Source: Paenibacillus wynnii
GTDB taxonomy: Bacteria; Bacillota; Bacilli; Paenibacillales; Paenibacillaceae
Reading direction: 5' to 3'
Length of the DNA: 64,000 bases
Assembly: GCF_030812855.1 (NCBI RefSeq)
Contig: NZ_JAUSTK010000006.1
Coordinates: 1 to 64,000 of the forward strand
Part shown: one piece after another, positions 25,806-34,095 of the stretch
Numbering within the stretch: position 1 is the stretch's first letter
Layout: every line of letters begins with the position of its first letter
Notes under the pieces: model-generated
The model's database searches: none
What the model saw: the letters and a program-made list of their open reading frames with translations, nothing else
Told to the model about the DNA's origin: nothing
Made by a program: the position numbers and the translations under genes

Positions 25806-26825
25806 TTATTTTGCAGTATCGTCCTTGATATCCTTCTGAGCTTTTTCCGCGAAGGTGTTGTTGACGATTTTTTCGGACGGAACGCGTGCCTTCAACTCCC
25901 CTGCGTTATCCATTACATCCAATAAATTGTTCCATTCCTTGTCATCCACTATCGGATTAGTAGCATAGGTATCCTGTTCCTTATACCGTTTTACAGCCGA
26001 CACAACAATATCCTTATCTGTTTTTTCGAAGTATGGCATTATCGCTGTAGCAATCTCCTCGGGACTATGGCCTTTGACCCATAGCTGAGCCCGTTGAATC
26101 GCATTGGTGAACTTTTGTACCGTATCCCCGTTCTTGGAGATATAGCTGTTCTTAGACATGAATACTGTGTACGGTAAATATCCGCTCTCTACCCCGAAGG
26201 AAGCTACGACTGTCCCCCTGCCTTCACGTTCGAAGATCGAAGCCTGTGGCTCGAAAAGCTGAACGTAATCGCCTGTTCCCGAAGCATACGCTCCTGCGAT
26301 ATTAGCAAAGTCAATATTCTGAATCAGCGTTATATCCTTCGCAGGATCTATCCCTTTTTTGAGCAAGGTAAAAGCACCGGCCATCTGTGGCATACCGCCT
26401 TTTCTTTGTCCGAGGAAGCTAGACTCTTTCACTTGGTCCCAGTTGAATTCCCCGTCCGCTTTTCGGGCGAACAAGAATGTCCCGTCTCTTTGGGTCAGCT
26501 GCGCAAAATTGATGACAGGATCATCCGCTCCTTGTTGATATACATAAATAGAGGTTTCGGAGCCTACCAATGCAACATCAATTGCACCTGACAGCAGTGC
26601 GGTCATAGTCTTATCTCCGCCCGGAATTGTCTGAAGCTCCACCTCCAGCCCCTCATCCTTGAAGAAGCCCTGTGACAGAGCAACATATTCAGGTGCATAA
26701 AATACAGAACGAGTAACCTCACCGATTTTCACTTTTACTTTAGAATCTCCACCGCAGCCCGCAAGAATTGAAAAACACATTCCGATCATCAGGAAAAATA
26801 CCGCAGCTTTTTTACTTCTATTCAT
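25806..26825 (-). CDS. ABC transporter substrate-binding lipoprotein, SsuA/NMT1-like
   Basis: A 339-residue extracytoplasmic binding protein with a lipoprotein signal (Lys/Arg start, hydrophobic core, LAGC with Cys24). The mature part opens KIGEVTRSVFYAPEYVALSQGFFKDEGL, the typical NMT1/ThiY/SsuA-like start. MTALLSGAIDVALVG and GTGDYVQLFEPQA are ligand-domain segments. It is the first gene of the importer operon and has a good AAAGGAG site. I do not recognise a riboswitch in the 365 bp upstream, so the ligand is open. Confidence 0.9.
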   Translation of the reverse strand: MNRSKKAAVFFLMIGMCFSILAGCGGDSKVKVKIGEVTRSVFYAPEYVALSQGFFKDEGLEVELQTIPGGDKTMTALLSGAIDVALVGSETSIYVYQQGADDPVINFAQLTQRDGTFLFARKADGEFNWDQVKESSFLGQRKGGMPQMAGAFTLLKKGIDPAKDITLIQNIDFANIAGAYASGTGDYVQLFEPQASIFEREGRGTVVASFGVESGYLPYTVFMSKNSYISKNGDTVQKFTNAIQRAQLWVKGHSPEEIATAIMPYFEKTDKDIVVSAVKRYKEQDTYATNPIVDDKEWNNLLDVMDNAGELKARVPSEKIVNNTFAEKAQKDIKDDTAK

Positions 26826-27102
26826 CTTTCATTCTCCTTTCTCATCAGCTTTCAATACCTTCTATAAATCATATGCTAACGTCTATAGAAAGGTTAAGGT
26901 GAGAGAAGTGAATCGTTTGCACTTGGTTTTGTCCCATACTTAGCGAAATCAAAAACCATTTTCATTCGTTTTGGAGTTAATTTTTATATACAGTTTGTGA
27001 AATTGTTAGTATTTCAGAGTAATTAGAAGAATACAAATGTAAATATACTTATAAGTCTCTCCAATTCGTATATTATCGTCTATTTTGCTTTTTTTTAAGT
27101 TG
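26826..27102. other. Divergent intergenic region between importer operon and amylase
   Basis: AT-rich DNA without an open frame. It must hold the importer promoter (reading left), but I found no hexamer pair good enough to name. Confidence 0.4.
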
Positions 27103-27116
27103 TGCAAACGTTTTAA
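27103..27116. promoter_or_regulatory. Candidate CcpA cre site over the amylase promoter
   Basis: TGCAAACGTTTTAA matches the cre consensus TGNAARCGNWWWCA at 13 of 14 positions. It overlaps the -35 region of the alpha-amylase promoter, a position expected to give carbon catabolite repression. A weaker match (ATAAAACGCTTACT, 27147-27160) lies just downstream of the -10. A MalR-like LacI-family operator is an alternative reading. Confidence 0.6.
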
Positions 27117-27141
27117 CAAAAGGGTTCTTTTCCTGTAAGAT
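27113..27141 (+). promoter_or_regulatory. Promoter of the alpha-amylase gene
   Basis: TTAACA (27113-27118) and TAAGAT (27136-27141) have a 17-bp spacer, 49 bp before the start codon. The ribosome site is TAGGGGG. Confidence 0.65.
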
Positions 27142-27190
27142 TAATAATAAAACGCTTACTTCATTCCATAAACTTAGGGGGAAACACCGC

Positions 27191-28909
27191 ATGAAGCCTA
27201 ACTTATCCAATATACATAAATGCCGCCCTCTGCAGTCCTTAACGGCGGTCGCCTTAACTTTAAGTATTCTCAGCGGCTGCTCATCAGACTCTGCAGCTAC
27301 AACAACAAGTCCCTCACCGATGCCGTTACAAAGTGCCTCTCCTGCACCAAGTCCAGCGGAGACATTTACGTCACCAACCAAGACCGCTTATAGTGAAATA
27401 GATGAACAGCCGTCGACCGTTTTTTATGAAATATTCGTCCGTTCCTTCTATGACTCGAATGGAGATGGAATCGGTGATCTGCGAGGAATTACCGAGAAGC
27501 TGGATTATTTAAATGACGGAAATCCTGATACTAAGAATGATCTTGGCGTAGGCGGGATTTGGCTGATGCCCATTAACCCTTCTCCCAGCTATCACGGATA
27601 TGATGTTACGGATTATCGCGCAGTGAACCCTGATTACGGAACGCTTGAAGATTTGCAGATGCTTGTTGAAGAAGCACATAAGCGGGGGATTAAGGTCATT
27701 ATGGACCTCGTGGTTAATCATACGAGTAAGTCCCATCCATGGTTTATAGACTCTGCCAAAAACAAGGATGGAGATTACCGAGAATGGTACGTTTGGGCAG
27801 AGGACCAGAACCGCCCGGTAAAGGGAACCAGTGCAACAGGGAGTGGAGATCCATGGCACTCCCTGTTGGGGGACCATTATCTAGGAATATTTTGGGACGG
27901 TATGCCCGATCTTAACTTCGACAATCCAGAAGTACGCAGCGAAATGAAGGATATCGGTCGTTTTTGGCTGGAAAAGGGCATTGACGGTTTCCGGCTGGAT
28001 GCAGCCAAGCATATTTATGAAGATCTATCGAGCGACAAAAGTGAAGCAACAACCTCCAAAAATGTGGCCTGGTGGCAGGATTTCCGTAAAGCAATGAGTG
28101 ACGTTAACCCGGAAGCTTATATTGTAGGCGAGGTATGGGAAAATTCAGCCGTGTCTGTAGGAGCGTATTTGAATCAGGCGTTTGATTCCGGCTTCAACTT
28201 TGGACTGGCAGAATCGCTGATCCAATCCGCCAAAAGTGAAAAGGACAGCGGTATCGCATACACCTTGGAGCGAACCTACAAGCTGTATTCCAAAATTTCA
28301 GCCGGTGCTTTTACCGATGCTATATTCCTGACGAATCATGATCAGAATCGGGTGATGAGCCAGCTGGACGACGATCCAAACCATGCCAAAATGGCGGCGG
28401 CACTGCTGCTGACTTTACCTGGAAATCCTTTCATATATTATGGAGAAGAAATCGGGATGCTGGGTATGAAGCCGGATGAAGGCATTCGAGAGCCTATGGG
28501 TTGGTATGCAGAAGGTTCCGGTAAGGGGCAAACCACTTGGGAAAATAGAAGCAACAACGAGGGTTCAGATTCAAGCAGTGTGGACAGTCAGAATAGTAAA
28601 GGAACATCACTACTGCAAAATTATCGGGACCTGATTGCCGTCCGGAATGAAGTGCCTGCTCTGCAGAATGGAACCATCCGGGAGTATACCTCGGGGAATA
28701 CCAGTATTACAGCATTTGAACGGTTAACGACTAAGGAACGAGTATTAGTGGTTCACAACCTTAGCGGTCAAGAGCAGCATATGAAGCTTACTACTAAAGG
28801 AAGTGACGGAAATTACACGGCTATCTTGAAGGATTTATCTAAATCAGCAGCTCTAAATGGAGAAGAAATCACACTTCCGCCCTATTCTACGGTTATTCTT
28901 CAGCCTTAA
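27191..28909 (+). CDS. Alpha-amylase family (GH13) lipoprotein
   Basis: A surface-anchored glycoside hydrolase acting on alpha-glucans. The 572-residue precursor has a lipoprotein signal ending ILSGC (Cys30) and a Ser/Thr/Pro-rich linker of about 50 residues. The GH13 barrel follows, with MDLVVNHTS, GFRLDAAKH (nucleophile Asp), VGEVW (acid/base Glu) and LTNHDQNR (third acid), and then a C-terminal beta domain. The NDGNPDTKNDLGVGGIWLMP insertion is common in bacterial lipoprotein amylases. All three catalytic acids are present. Regulation by carbon source is suggested by the cre-like sites upstream. Confidence 0.94.
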   Translation: MKPNLSNIHKCRPLQSLTAVALTLSILSGCSSDSAATTTSPSPMPLQSASPAPSPAETFTSPTKTAYSEIDEQPSTVFYEIFVRSFYDSNGDGIGDLRGITEKLDYLNDGNPDTKNDLGVGGIWLMPINPSPSYHGYDVTDYRAVNPDYGTLEDLQMLVEEAHKRGIKVIMDLVVNHTSKSHPWFIDSAKNKDGDYREWYVWAEDQNRPVKGTSATGSGDPWHSLLGDHYLGIFWDGMPDLNFDNPEVRSEMKDIGRFWLEKGIDGFRLDAAKHIYEDLSSDKSEATTSKNVAWWQDFRKAMSDVNPEAYIVGEVWENSAVSVGAYLNQAFDSGFNFGLAESLIQSAKSEKDSGIAYTLERTYKLYSKISAGAFTDAIFLTNHDQNRVMSQLDDDPNHAKMAAALLLTLPGNPFIYYGEEIGMLGMKPDEGIREPMGWYAEGSGKGQTTWENRSNNEGSDSSSVDSQNSKGTSLLQNYRDLIAVRNEVPALQNGTIREYTSGNTSITAFERLTTKERVLVVHNLSGQEQHMKLTTKGSDGNYTAILKDLSKSAALNGEEITLPPYSTVILQP

Positions 28910-29007
28910 TCTAGCAATCTTTATGTTATCATAAGCTAATTTTAAGGTAAAATTAAGAAATGAGGGGTACTATTTGAATATGAAATACTTTTAGCGAGGT
29001 GATTTCA

Positions 29008-29247
29008 ATGAGAATGGTCATAACCTTTCAGAACAAGTCTGTACCTGTGTATTTTACAACAGAAAATAAACAGCCCACTCAAAAAGTACTTCGATTGCTT
29101 ACTAGCACCTTAGATCTCAAAATTCAAAAGGGCAAAAGCGCCCTGAAGAAATGTTTGAATTCTCTGATTAGTATCGAAATTAAAGGCTCGGAAGCTATAT
29201 TGCACAGTTATAGTGAAAATGATTCATTAGCGCTATCCCTCTATTAA
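29008..29247 (+). CDS. Small protein of unknown function
   Basis: A 79-residue protein starting MRMVITFQNKSV. GCGAGGTGA lies close before the ATG, and an intrinsic terminator overlaps the stop codon, so it is probably a real monocistronic gene. It has no membrane helix, no cysteine pair and no domain I recognise. It is basic in the middle (KIQKGKSALKK). Confidence 0.6.
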   Translation: MRMVITFQNKSVPVYFTTENKQPTQKVLRLLTSTLDLKIQKGKSALKKCLNSLISIEIKGSEAILHSYSENDSLALSLY

Positions 29248-29266
29248 GAGGGGTAGCTTTTTTTTG
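29232..29266 (+). terminator. Terminator overlapping the small gene's stop
   Basis: GCTATCCCTC and GAGGGGTAGC pair around TATTAA, which contains the TAA stop. A run of eight to nine T follows. Confidence 0.85.
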
Positions 29267-29272
29267 TTTATA

Positions 29273-29410
29273 TTAACCTGTTTTAGGATTGCTCTTCTCC
29301 GCTTTTTCCGCCTTTTGAATCCGTAGTTTGAAAAGCTTCACTAAATTCAGCCGCGTATGTTCCTCATGACAGTTATCCAGCTTCTTGATAATAAACCGGT
29401 CAATAGACAT
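29273..29410 (-). CDS. Putative 45-residue small protein
   Basis: An open frame starting MSIDRFIIKKLDNCHEEH and ending KSNPKTG, 45 residues. AAGGAG lies eight bases upstream of the ATG. It is charged, with an amphipathic, Lys/Glu-rich second half. It is convergent with the preceding small gene, whose terminator lies just beyond its stop. The good ribosome site supports it, but the short length leaves doubt. I recognise no family. Confidence 0.45.
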   Translation of the reverse strand: MSIDRFIIKKLDNCHEEHTRLNLVKLFKLRIQKAEKAEKSNPKTG

Positions 29411-29543
29411 ATCAATCGCTCCTTTTTAGTACTGGCTTTTACAGGAAATGATTTCCTATTTCCATGTATCCCCTATTAACCGGGTTCTTTCTCTTTTAAA
29501 CGTCTAAACGTGAATTAAAAACAATAAATTTATGGTTAGGGAA

Positions 29544-29581
29544 TTGACAAACTAAAACTCCAGTACTATATTATATATAGT
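29544..29581 (+). promoter_or_regulatory. Azoreductase promoter with overlapping palindromic operator
   Basis: TTGACA (29544-29549), a 17-bp spacer and TATATT (29567-29572). A perfect dyad ACTATAT-TAT-ATATAGT (29565-29581) covers the -10. This is the typical place for a MarR- or HxlR-type repressor that responds to quinones or electrophiles. The regulator is not adjacent. Confidence 0.7.
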
Positions 29582-29614
29582 TAATAATAAATGAATATTA
29601 AAGGAGAAATCGTT

Positions 29615-30241
29615 ATGTCTAATGTCCTATTTATCAAAGCAAATAACCGCCCTATCGAACAATCCGTGAGCGTAAAGCTCTACCATGAATTTTTAGATAG
29701 CTACAAACAAAGTCATCCCGAAGATGTGATCACTGAGCTTGACCTATTCTCTGAAACTCTTCCTTATTACGACAACACCCTAATTACAGGGATGTATAAA
29801 GAGTCCCAAGGATTTGAGACCACGGCTGAAGAGGCAGCCGGAGCGGCTCTAGTGAACAAGTATTTCGAACAATTTGTTGCGGCTGACAAAGTTGTATTGG
29901 CCTTCCCGCTTTGGAACTTGACGGTTCCTGCAGTATTACACACCTATATCGATTACCTGAATCAGGCAGGTAAATCGTTCAAATATACTGCTGAAGGCCC
30001 GGTAGGCTTGCTTACAGGCAAAAAAGCAGCGGTATTAAACGCCAGAGGCGGTATTTACTCTGAAGGTCCAGCCGCCAGTGCAGAAATGGCTGTAAATTTC
30101 GTACTTGGCATGTTAGGGTTCTGGGGCTTTGAAGATATTACTCAAGTCATCATTGAAGGCCATAATCAGCTGCCGCAACAAGCCGGAGAGATTGTGGAGA
30201 ACGGATTGCAACGTGCCAAAGCAGCTGCTGCCTCCTTCTAA
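29615..30241 (+). CDS. FMN-dependent NADH-azoreductase
   Basis: A flavodoxin-like quinone/azo reductase of the AzoR family, giving two-electron reduction of quinones for detoxification. It is 208 residues from the ATG at 29615, which has GGAGAA seven bases upstream. An earlier ATG at 29591 has no ribosome site. Motifs are the FMN phosphate loop region (VLFIKANNRPIEQSVS), AFPLWNLTVPAVLHTYIDYLNQAGKSFKYT and LNARGGIYSEGPA. A short monocistronic unit is bounded by its own promoter and terminator. Confidence 0.92.
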   Translation: MSNVLFIKANNRPIEQSVSVKLYHEFLDSYKQSHPEDVITELDLFSETLPYYDNTLITGMYKESQGFETTAEEAAGAALVNKYFEQFVAADKVVLAFPLWNLTVPAVLHTYIDYLNQAGKSFKYTAEGPVGLLTGKKAAVLNARGGIYSEGPAASAEMAVNFVLGMLGFWGFEDITQVIIEGHNQLPQQAGEIVENGLQRAKAAAASF

Positions 30242-30277
30242 TTTTAAATTTAAAAACCTGTTTATATAACAAAAAAA

Positions 30278-30314
30278 CAAGACCTCCCGTTCTTATTGGA
30301 ATCAGGAGGTCTTG
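30278..30314. terminator. Bidirectional terminator between azoreductase and rsgA
   Basis: CAAGACCTCC and GGAGGTCTTG pair perfectly around a 17-base loop. The minus-strand side is followed by seven T and the plus-strand side by TTGATTTT. Confidence 0.85.
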
Positions 30315-30337
30315 TTGATTTTAAGTTCTAATGGCCA

Positions 30338-31432
30338 TTAGAACTCTTCTATTTCCTTGCGCCACCCTTTTCTGCCTGAACGAGAAGCTGTTACCTTGGA
30401 TTGGGCGGACACGTTTTTACGCTTTGCCTTTTCCTCTTTTACACTATGGTACAACAATTCACGCTGCGTTCTGCGGTAGTTCAATATGCGTTTTTCCTCC
30501 AGTTCCCCTGTTCGCACAGCTTCCAGTACGGCACATCCCTCCTCTTGCTCGTGACGACAGTCACTGAACCGGCATCCTGAAGCCAAGAGTATGATATCTC
30601 CAAAAGCCAGATCGAGCCCCCCGTCATCATTCCACAACTGCAACTCCCGCATCCCGGGCGTATCTACAATAATGCCTCCGGCCGGCATAACAAACAGTTC
30701 ACGATGTGTTGTTGTATGACGTCCGCGGCTGTCACCCTCTCTAACATCTTGAGTACGCTGCACCGGCTTACCGCAGAGCCAGTTCACCAGCGTAGACTTG
30801 CCGCAGCCTGATGAACCAGTTAAAGCTACAGTCTGACCCTTGCCGATATATGGCAGGAGCGAGTCACGTCCATTATCCTCCAAGGCGCTTACAGCGTGAA
30901 CGGCTACACCGGGTGCAACCCGTTCCATTTCAGCAATTTTATACTCTGAATCGAGACATAAATCCGCTTTAGTCAGAAGTATTACCGGACTCGCCCCGCT
31001 GTTCCAAGCCATGATCAGGTATCTTTCCATTCTTCTGACATTGAAATCGTCATTCAAGGCGCTGACTAGAAATAAGGTATCCACATTCGCGGCAATGATC
31101 TGTTCGGCTGTCACATTCCCTGCGGCTTGCCTGGAAATGACACTATGCCTTGGAACGACACTGTGGACGATAGCATGATCGCCCGCATCCAGAAGGGTTA
31201 GCGCAACCCAATCGCCAATCGCGGGATAATCTCCTGAATGACCTAACTCAAATCGCAGTTTACCTGCCAACTCACCCCAAATCTCTCCGGCTTCGGTCAT
31301 GACACGGTATTTGCTACCGAAATCACCGACAATCCGCCCGGGCACCAACCCTTTATCAGCATTATTATTACATTCTATTTCATTCCACTTGCTGGACCAG
31401 CTTTGGTTCCAGCCATATTGTTCTATACTCAA
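30338..31432 (-). CDS. rsgA: Ribosome small-subunit-dependent GTPase RsgA
   Basis: A circularly permuted GTPase that checks late 30S subunit maturation. The 364-residue protein has an OB-fold (about 30-100) and G4 TKAD, placed before G1 as usual for the permuted fold. G1 GSSGCGKST and G3 DTPGMRE follow, with a zinc knuckle CRFSDCRHEQEEGC (C-x4-C-x-H-x5-C). AGGAGGGTAAT precedes the start. It is at least the second RsgA-type lineage seen in Paenibacillus (a housekeeping copy usually lies near the Ser/Thr kinase gene elsewhere), so this may be a paralogue. Its unusual leader is described separately. Confidence 0.92.
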   Translation of the reverse strand: MSIEQYGWNQSWSSKWNEIECNNNADKGLVPGRIVGDFGSKYRVMTEAGEIWGELAGKLRFELGHSGDYPAIGDWVALTLLDAGDHAIVHSVVPRHSVISRQAAGNVTAEQIIAANVDTLFLVSALNDDFNVRRMERYLIMAWNSGASPVILLTKADLCLDSEYKIAEMERVAPGVAVHAVSALEDNGRDSLLPYIGKGQTVALTGSSGCGKSTLVNWLCGKPVQRTQDVREGDSRGRHTTTHRELFVMPAGGIIVDTPGMRELQLWNDDGGLDLAFGDIILLASGCRFSDCRHEQEEGCAVLEAVRTGELEEKRILNYRRTQRELLYHSVKEEKAKRKNVSAQSKVTASRSGRKGWRKEIEEF

Positions 31433-31507
31433 TGATTACCCTCCTAAAATGTTGTTTCATTCATCTTTCAATTCCATCCATTCCCTGCATCTGCGTATTC
31501 CGGGCAC

Positions 31508-31538
31508 AAAAAAACCGCCGGAGTTCAAGCTCCGGCGG
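31508..31538 (-). terminator. Second terminator-like hairpin before rsgA
   Basis: On the minus strand CCGCCGGAG-CTTGAA-CTCCGGCGG is followed by TTTTTTT. It stands about 75 bp before the rsgA start codon. Confidence 0.8.
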
Positions 31539-31639
31539 CAAATAACACCTTGGTGTCCTGAAAATTTCATCAGAACCCATAGTGATATAGACATACATCG
31601 ATTAAACTACAGTATGGACTGCAGAATATCTATGAATGC

Positions 31640-31674
31640 AAAAAAGCCGCCGGAACCCTACGGTCCCCGGCGGC
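31640..31674 (-). terminator. First terminator-like hairpin before rsgA
   Basis: On the minus strand GCCGCCGG and CCGGCGGC pair around a 13-base loop, followed by TTTTTT. The stem is nearly the same sequence as in the second hairpin. Confidence 0.8.
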
Positions 31675-31715
31675 TCTAAAAGGCATAAATGAGCATACCT
31701 GCTAAGCTGCGTTCC

Positions 31716-31799
31716 TTAAACCCTACAGCCGCTGTTCCCCGGAAGACACGTATTAATAACAGTTATTACCGATAAGGTCGCTCCTGTATAAACTGTCAT
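31716..31799 (-). CDS. Possible 27-residue leader peptide upstream of rsgA
   Basis: An open frame starting MTVYTGATLSV and ending NSGCRV. GGAAGGAG lies 10 bases before the ATG, and a consensus promoter lies about 35 bp upstream. It ends about 40 bp before the first terminator hairpin. The layout (promoter, short ORF, terminator) is that of a translation-controlled attenuator. Expression of the peptide itself is unproven. Confidence 0.4.
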   Translation of the reverse strand: MTVYTGATLSVITVINTCLPGNSGCRV

Positions 31800-31833
31800 A
31801 TCACATCGTCTCCTTCCAGAATATTATGTTGCC

Positions 31834-31862
31834 ATCATAAACGGATCACAGAATGATGTCAA
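31834..31862 (-). promoter_or_regulatory. Strong promoter for the rsgA leader transcript
   Basis: TTGACA (31857-31862), 17 bp, TATGAT (31834-31839) on the minus strand, directly after the stop of the HAD hydrolase gene. Confidence 0.75.
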
Positions 31863-31883
31863 CTGCAAATGTATTTTATCCCA

Positions 31884-32555
31884 TTACAAAATTTCCTTAA
31901 GCTCGTCCAGCTCGTTAATAATTTTCCAAGGGCAAATATCCAGATGATCATCCCAGATATGATTCCTGCGAAGCCATATCCCTTTCATTCCGGCCTTTCC
32001 GGCCCCCCAAATATCATTAACCGGATGATCCCCGATGAAGAGGGTGTGTGCCGCATCAACGCCAAGACGTTCCAGTGCCAGTTGATAAATCTCCGGGTCT
32101 GGTTTGCTGATTCCAACCTCCGCCGAGATCACGATATCCTTAAAGTGGTGACGTAGACTCAACAGATCTATTTTAGCGTGCTGAATATCTTTTTTACCGT
32201 TCGTGAGGAGTCCGAGAATATAGCCTCTATCCCTGCAGTAATTCAGAATAGTCTCAGCGTGTTTCATTACAGCTCCGTGTCCCGCGTATTTCTCATCGTA
32301 ATAAGCACGTATATCTGCCGCAGTTACATGGGTCTGCCAAGGCAAGACCTGACTTAACTCCTCGAAGAAGCCATCCTTATCCCGATAACCGTCAGCATCT
32401 CTTAGAATCATTTCTTCTACAACTTGCTCTGCCGCCTCAGGCTCTAAATGCCCCAATAAATCCTGCACAAATTGCGTGCTGAAGCTGCGAAAGGTATAAT
32501 CCCGATCCATTAACGTATTATCAAGATCAAATATTATGGCTTGTACTTCCTTCAT
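31884..32555 (-). CDS. HAD-superfamily hydrolase (YjjG/PGP-like)
   Basis: A 223-residue phosphatase with cap domain. HAD motif I is IFDLDNTLMDRD, motif II is LLTNGK, motif III Lys lies in GISKPDPEIY and motif IV is FIGDHPVNDIWGA. Relatives act on nucleotide monophosphates or small sugar phosphates, and the substrate cannot be fixed here. It has its own upstream region with a putative terminator of the previous gene. The rsgA leader promoter starts right after its stop. Confidence 0.9.
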   Translation of the reverse strand: MKEVQAIIFDLDNTLMDRDYTFRSFSTQFVQDLLGHLEPEAAEQVVEEMILRDADGYRDKDGFFEELSQVLPWQTHVTAADIRAYYDEKYAGHGAVMKHAETILNYCRDRGYILGLLTNGKKDIQHAKIDLLSLRHHFKDIVISAEVGISKPDPEIYQLALERLGVDAAHTLFIGDHPVNDIWGAGKAGMKGIWLRRNHIWDDHLDICPWKIINELDELKEIL

Positions 32556-32627
32556 ACCTTGATTCCCCTTAAATGCGAACTGTAATTTGAACCTCAGTGC
32601 TTATTGTACTATGCCTTTTGGAACAAA

Positions 32628-32684
32628 GAAAAGACCGTTCTGGAAAAAGGAAATTACCTTCCCCTTTTACAGGACAGTCTTTAA
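32628..32684 (-). terminator. Terminator after the DUF3939-like gene
   Basis: On the minus strand AAAGACTGTCCTG and CAGAACGGTCTTT pair with two mismatches around a second small hairpin. TTCTTTG follows. Confidence 0.6.
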
Positions 32685-32709
32685 CGACATTATTATGCTA
32701 ATGGTTTTC

Positions 32710-33165
32710 TTACTGAAAATGATCACTTCTATGCGTCAGCATCATTTCCTCATCCGTTATATAAAGCGGAAAAGGTGGGGTCTCCTTCAGATAGCGTTCC
32801 GTGGATAATAGACGATAATGGACCTCAGGAAGCCACGCATCTTCGAGTAAAGGCAGCTTGCCAGTATCATTTATATAGTTATCCACGGCGGATTGAACCA
32901 TGTCTAGATAATAAGGAACAAGCTTGTCTTCTTCGGCAAAAATCTCATAGGTTTCCCGCGACATATAGAATTTCTGATCTGAAACCCCGCCGAGATAACG
33001 TTTCAGACGGTTAAGATCTATACTTTTGTCTTCAAGCATGAGCACCGTACGATTTATGGGCGAAGGCATCTCTTCCTCGAACTTCCTGATGGCCTGCTTA
33101 ATCTGCAGCAGTGTGACCGTTACATTTTGTGGAGCGGGATCCTTTTTGGCACGTTTGAATATCAT
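32710..33165 (-). CDS. DUF3939-like protein of unknown function
   Basis: A 151-residue soluble protein starting MIFKRAKKDPAPQNVTVTLLQIKQAIRKFEEE. It has mixed alpha/beta character with many aromatic residues towards the C-terminus (VPYYLDMVQSAVDNYI, VHYRLLSTERYL). It resembles the DUF3939 proteins of Bacilli, a family without assigned function. AAGGAGACC precedes the start. It is monocistronic by position. Confidence 0.6.
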   Translation of the reverse strand: MIFKRAKKDPAPQNVTVTLLQIKQAIRKFEEEMPSPINRTVLMLEDKSIDLNRLKRYLGGVSDQKFYMSRETYEIFAEEDKLVPYYLDMVQSAVDNYINDTGKLPLLEDAWLPEVHYRLLSTERYLKETPPFPLYITDEEMMLTHRSDHFQ

Positions 33166-33284
33166 ACTGAAGGTCTCCTTTCGAAGTATGTTCAGATAAC
33201 GCTTACAATTCCAGTTTATTCGTTTTCTGAGTTTTTAATCAGTACTAATCGGAACGTCACAAATACTCCCTATTTTCAAGTCCA

Positions 33285-33953
33285 TTATTTGACATATTGC
33301 CAGTGAGTCCACACCTCACGAGGGTTAAGCTCATATTTTTCATTCTCACGGTACATAAATTGATGCATGATGAATTCCCGGCGAATGGTCGCAAAATCGT
33401 CATGGAAAAGCTTTATGAATTCATTGATTTCTTTCTCGGTGTACACCACACCGGGTTCAAGCTTTTCGACGATATACTGTAGAGCAATCAGCTTTTTTTT
33501 GTACTGTGCCGGAATCTGCCGCAGTCTCCCATCCTTCGAGAAAAAATTGCGAATTACCGTTTCCTTCAGACTGTTTTCTGCAGTCTTTTCTTCCATAATC
33601 TCTTCTCCTTTAGCAAAAATAAACTGCAGCGATGCCTCTGCGTTTTGCTTGATAAATTCTGGATTCAGCATAAAATACACCGTATTTTTGTCGCGCCGCT
33701 CCTTAATCAGCGCTGCTTCCCTTAACTTCGATGCATGGTGAGTTACTGTTGGCTGGGATAAATTCAATCGTTCAGCAAGCGCCTGACCATGCATCTCTCC
33801 TTTGGAAAGAAGCAATAGGAGACGCAACCGTGTAGGGTCAGCCAACGCTTTGTGGTAGTTAACAATTTTATCAAGCTGCAATGGGGAACACTCCTTCAGT
33901 AGGGGTTGAGCAGAAACATCAAAACAGTTTAGATATGTATCTAATTTTATCAT
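33285..33953 (-). CDS. ArsR-type HTH regulator with DUF2087 domain
   Basis: A 222-residue transcription regulator. The N-terminal half is an ArsR winged helix (HKALADPTRLRLLLLLSKGEMHGQALAERLNLSQPTVTHHASKLREAALI). The C-terminal half is DUF2087 (GRLRQIPAQYKKKLIALQYI, VYTEKEINEFIKLFHDDFATIRREFI). No Cys-rich metal site is seen, and a ligand is unknown. It is divergent from ypdA with about 140 bp between them, so it could control either gene. Confidence 0.88.
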   Translation of the reverse strand: MIKLDTYLNCFDVSAQPLLKECSPLQLDKIVNYHKALADPTRLRLLLLLSKGEMHGQALAERLNLSQPTVTHHASKLREAALIKERRDKNTVYFMLNPEFIKQNAEASLQFIFAKGEEIMEEKTAENSLKETVIRNFFSKDGRLRQIPAQYKKKLIALQYIVEKLEPGVVYTEKEINEFIKLFHDDFATIRREFIMHQFMYRENEKYELNPREVWTHWQYVK

Positions 33954-34095
33954 AGTTAATATAGTTCAACAACCGCTTCAGCGGCAAAAATGGTCATTCT
34001 GGAAAAAAAACCGAAATTGGAGTAGGATTTAGTTTAACGCCTTTAGGACAACAAATTAAGAAGTGACATAATTTAACTGGGAGGTTTGCAGCCAT

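Noticed and set aside
26826..27100. Riboswitch (thiamine or S-box type) before the SsuABC-like operon
   Set aside because: No conserved core of any riboswitch class I know is visible on the minus strand.
31440..31600. 39-codon minus-strand frame running through the second terminator upstream of rsgA
   Set aside because: It spans a strong terminator stem and has no ribosome site.
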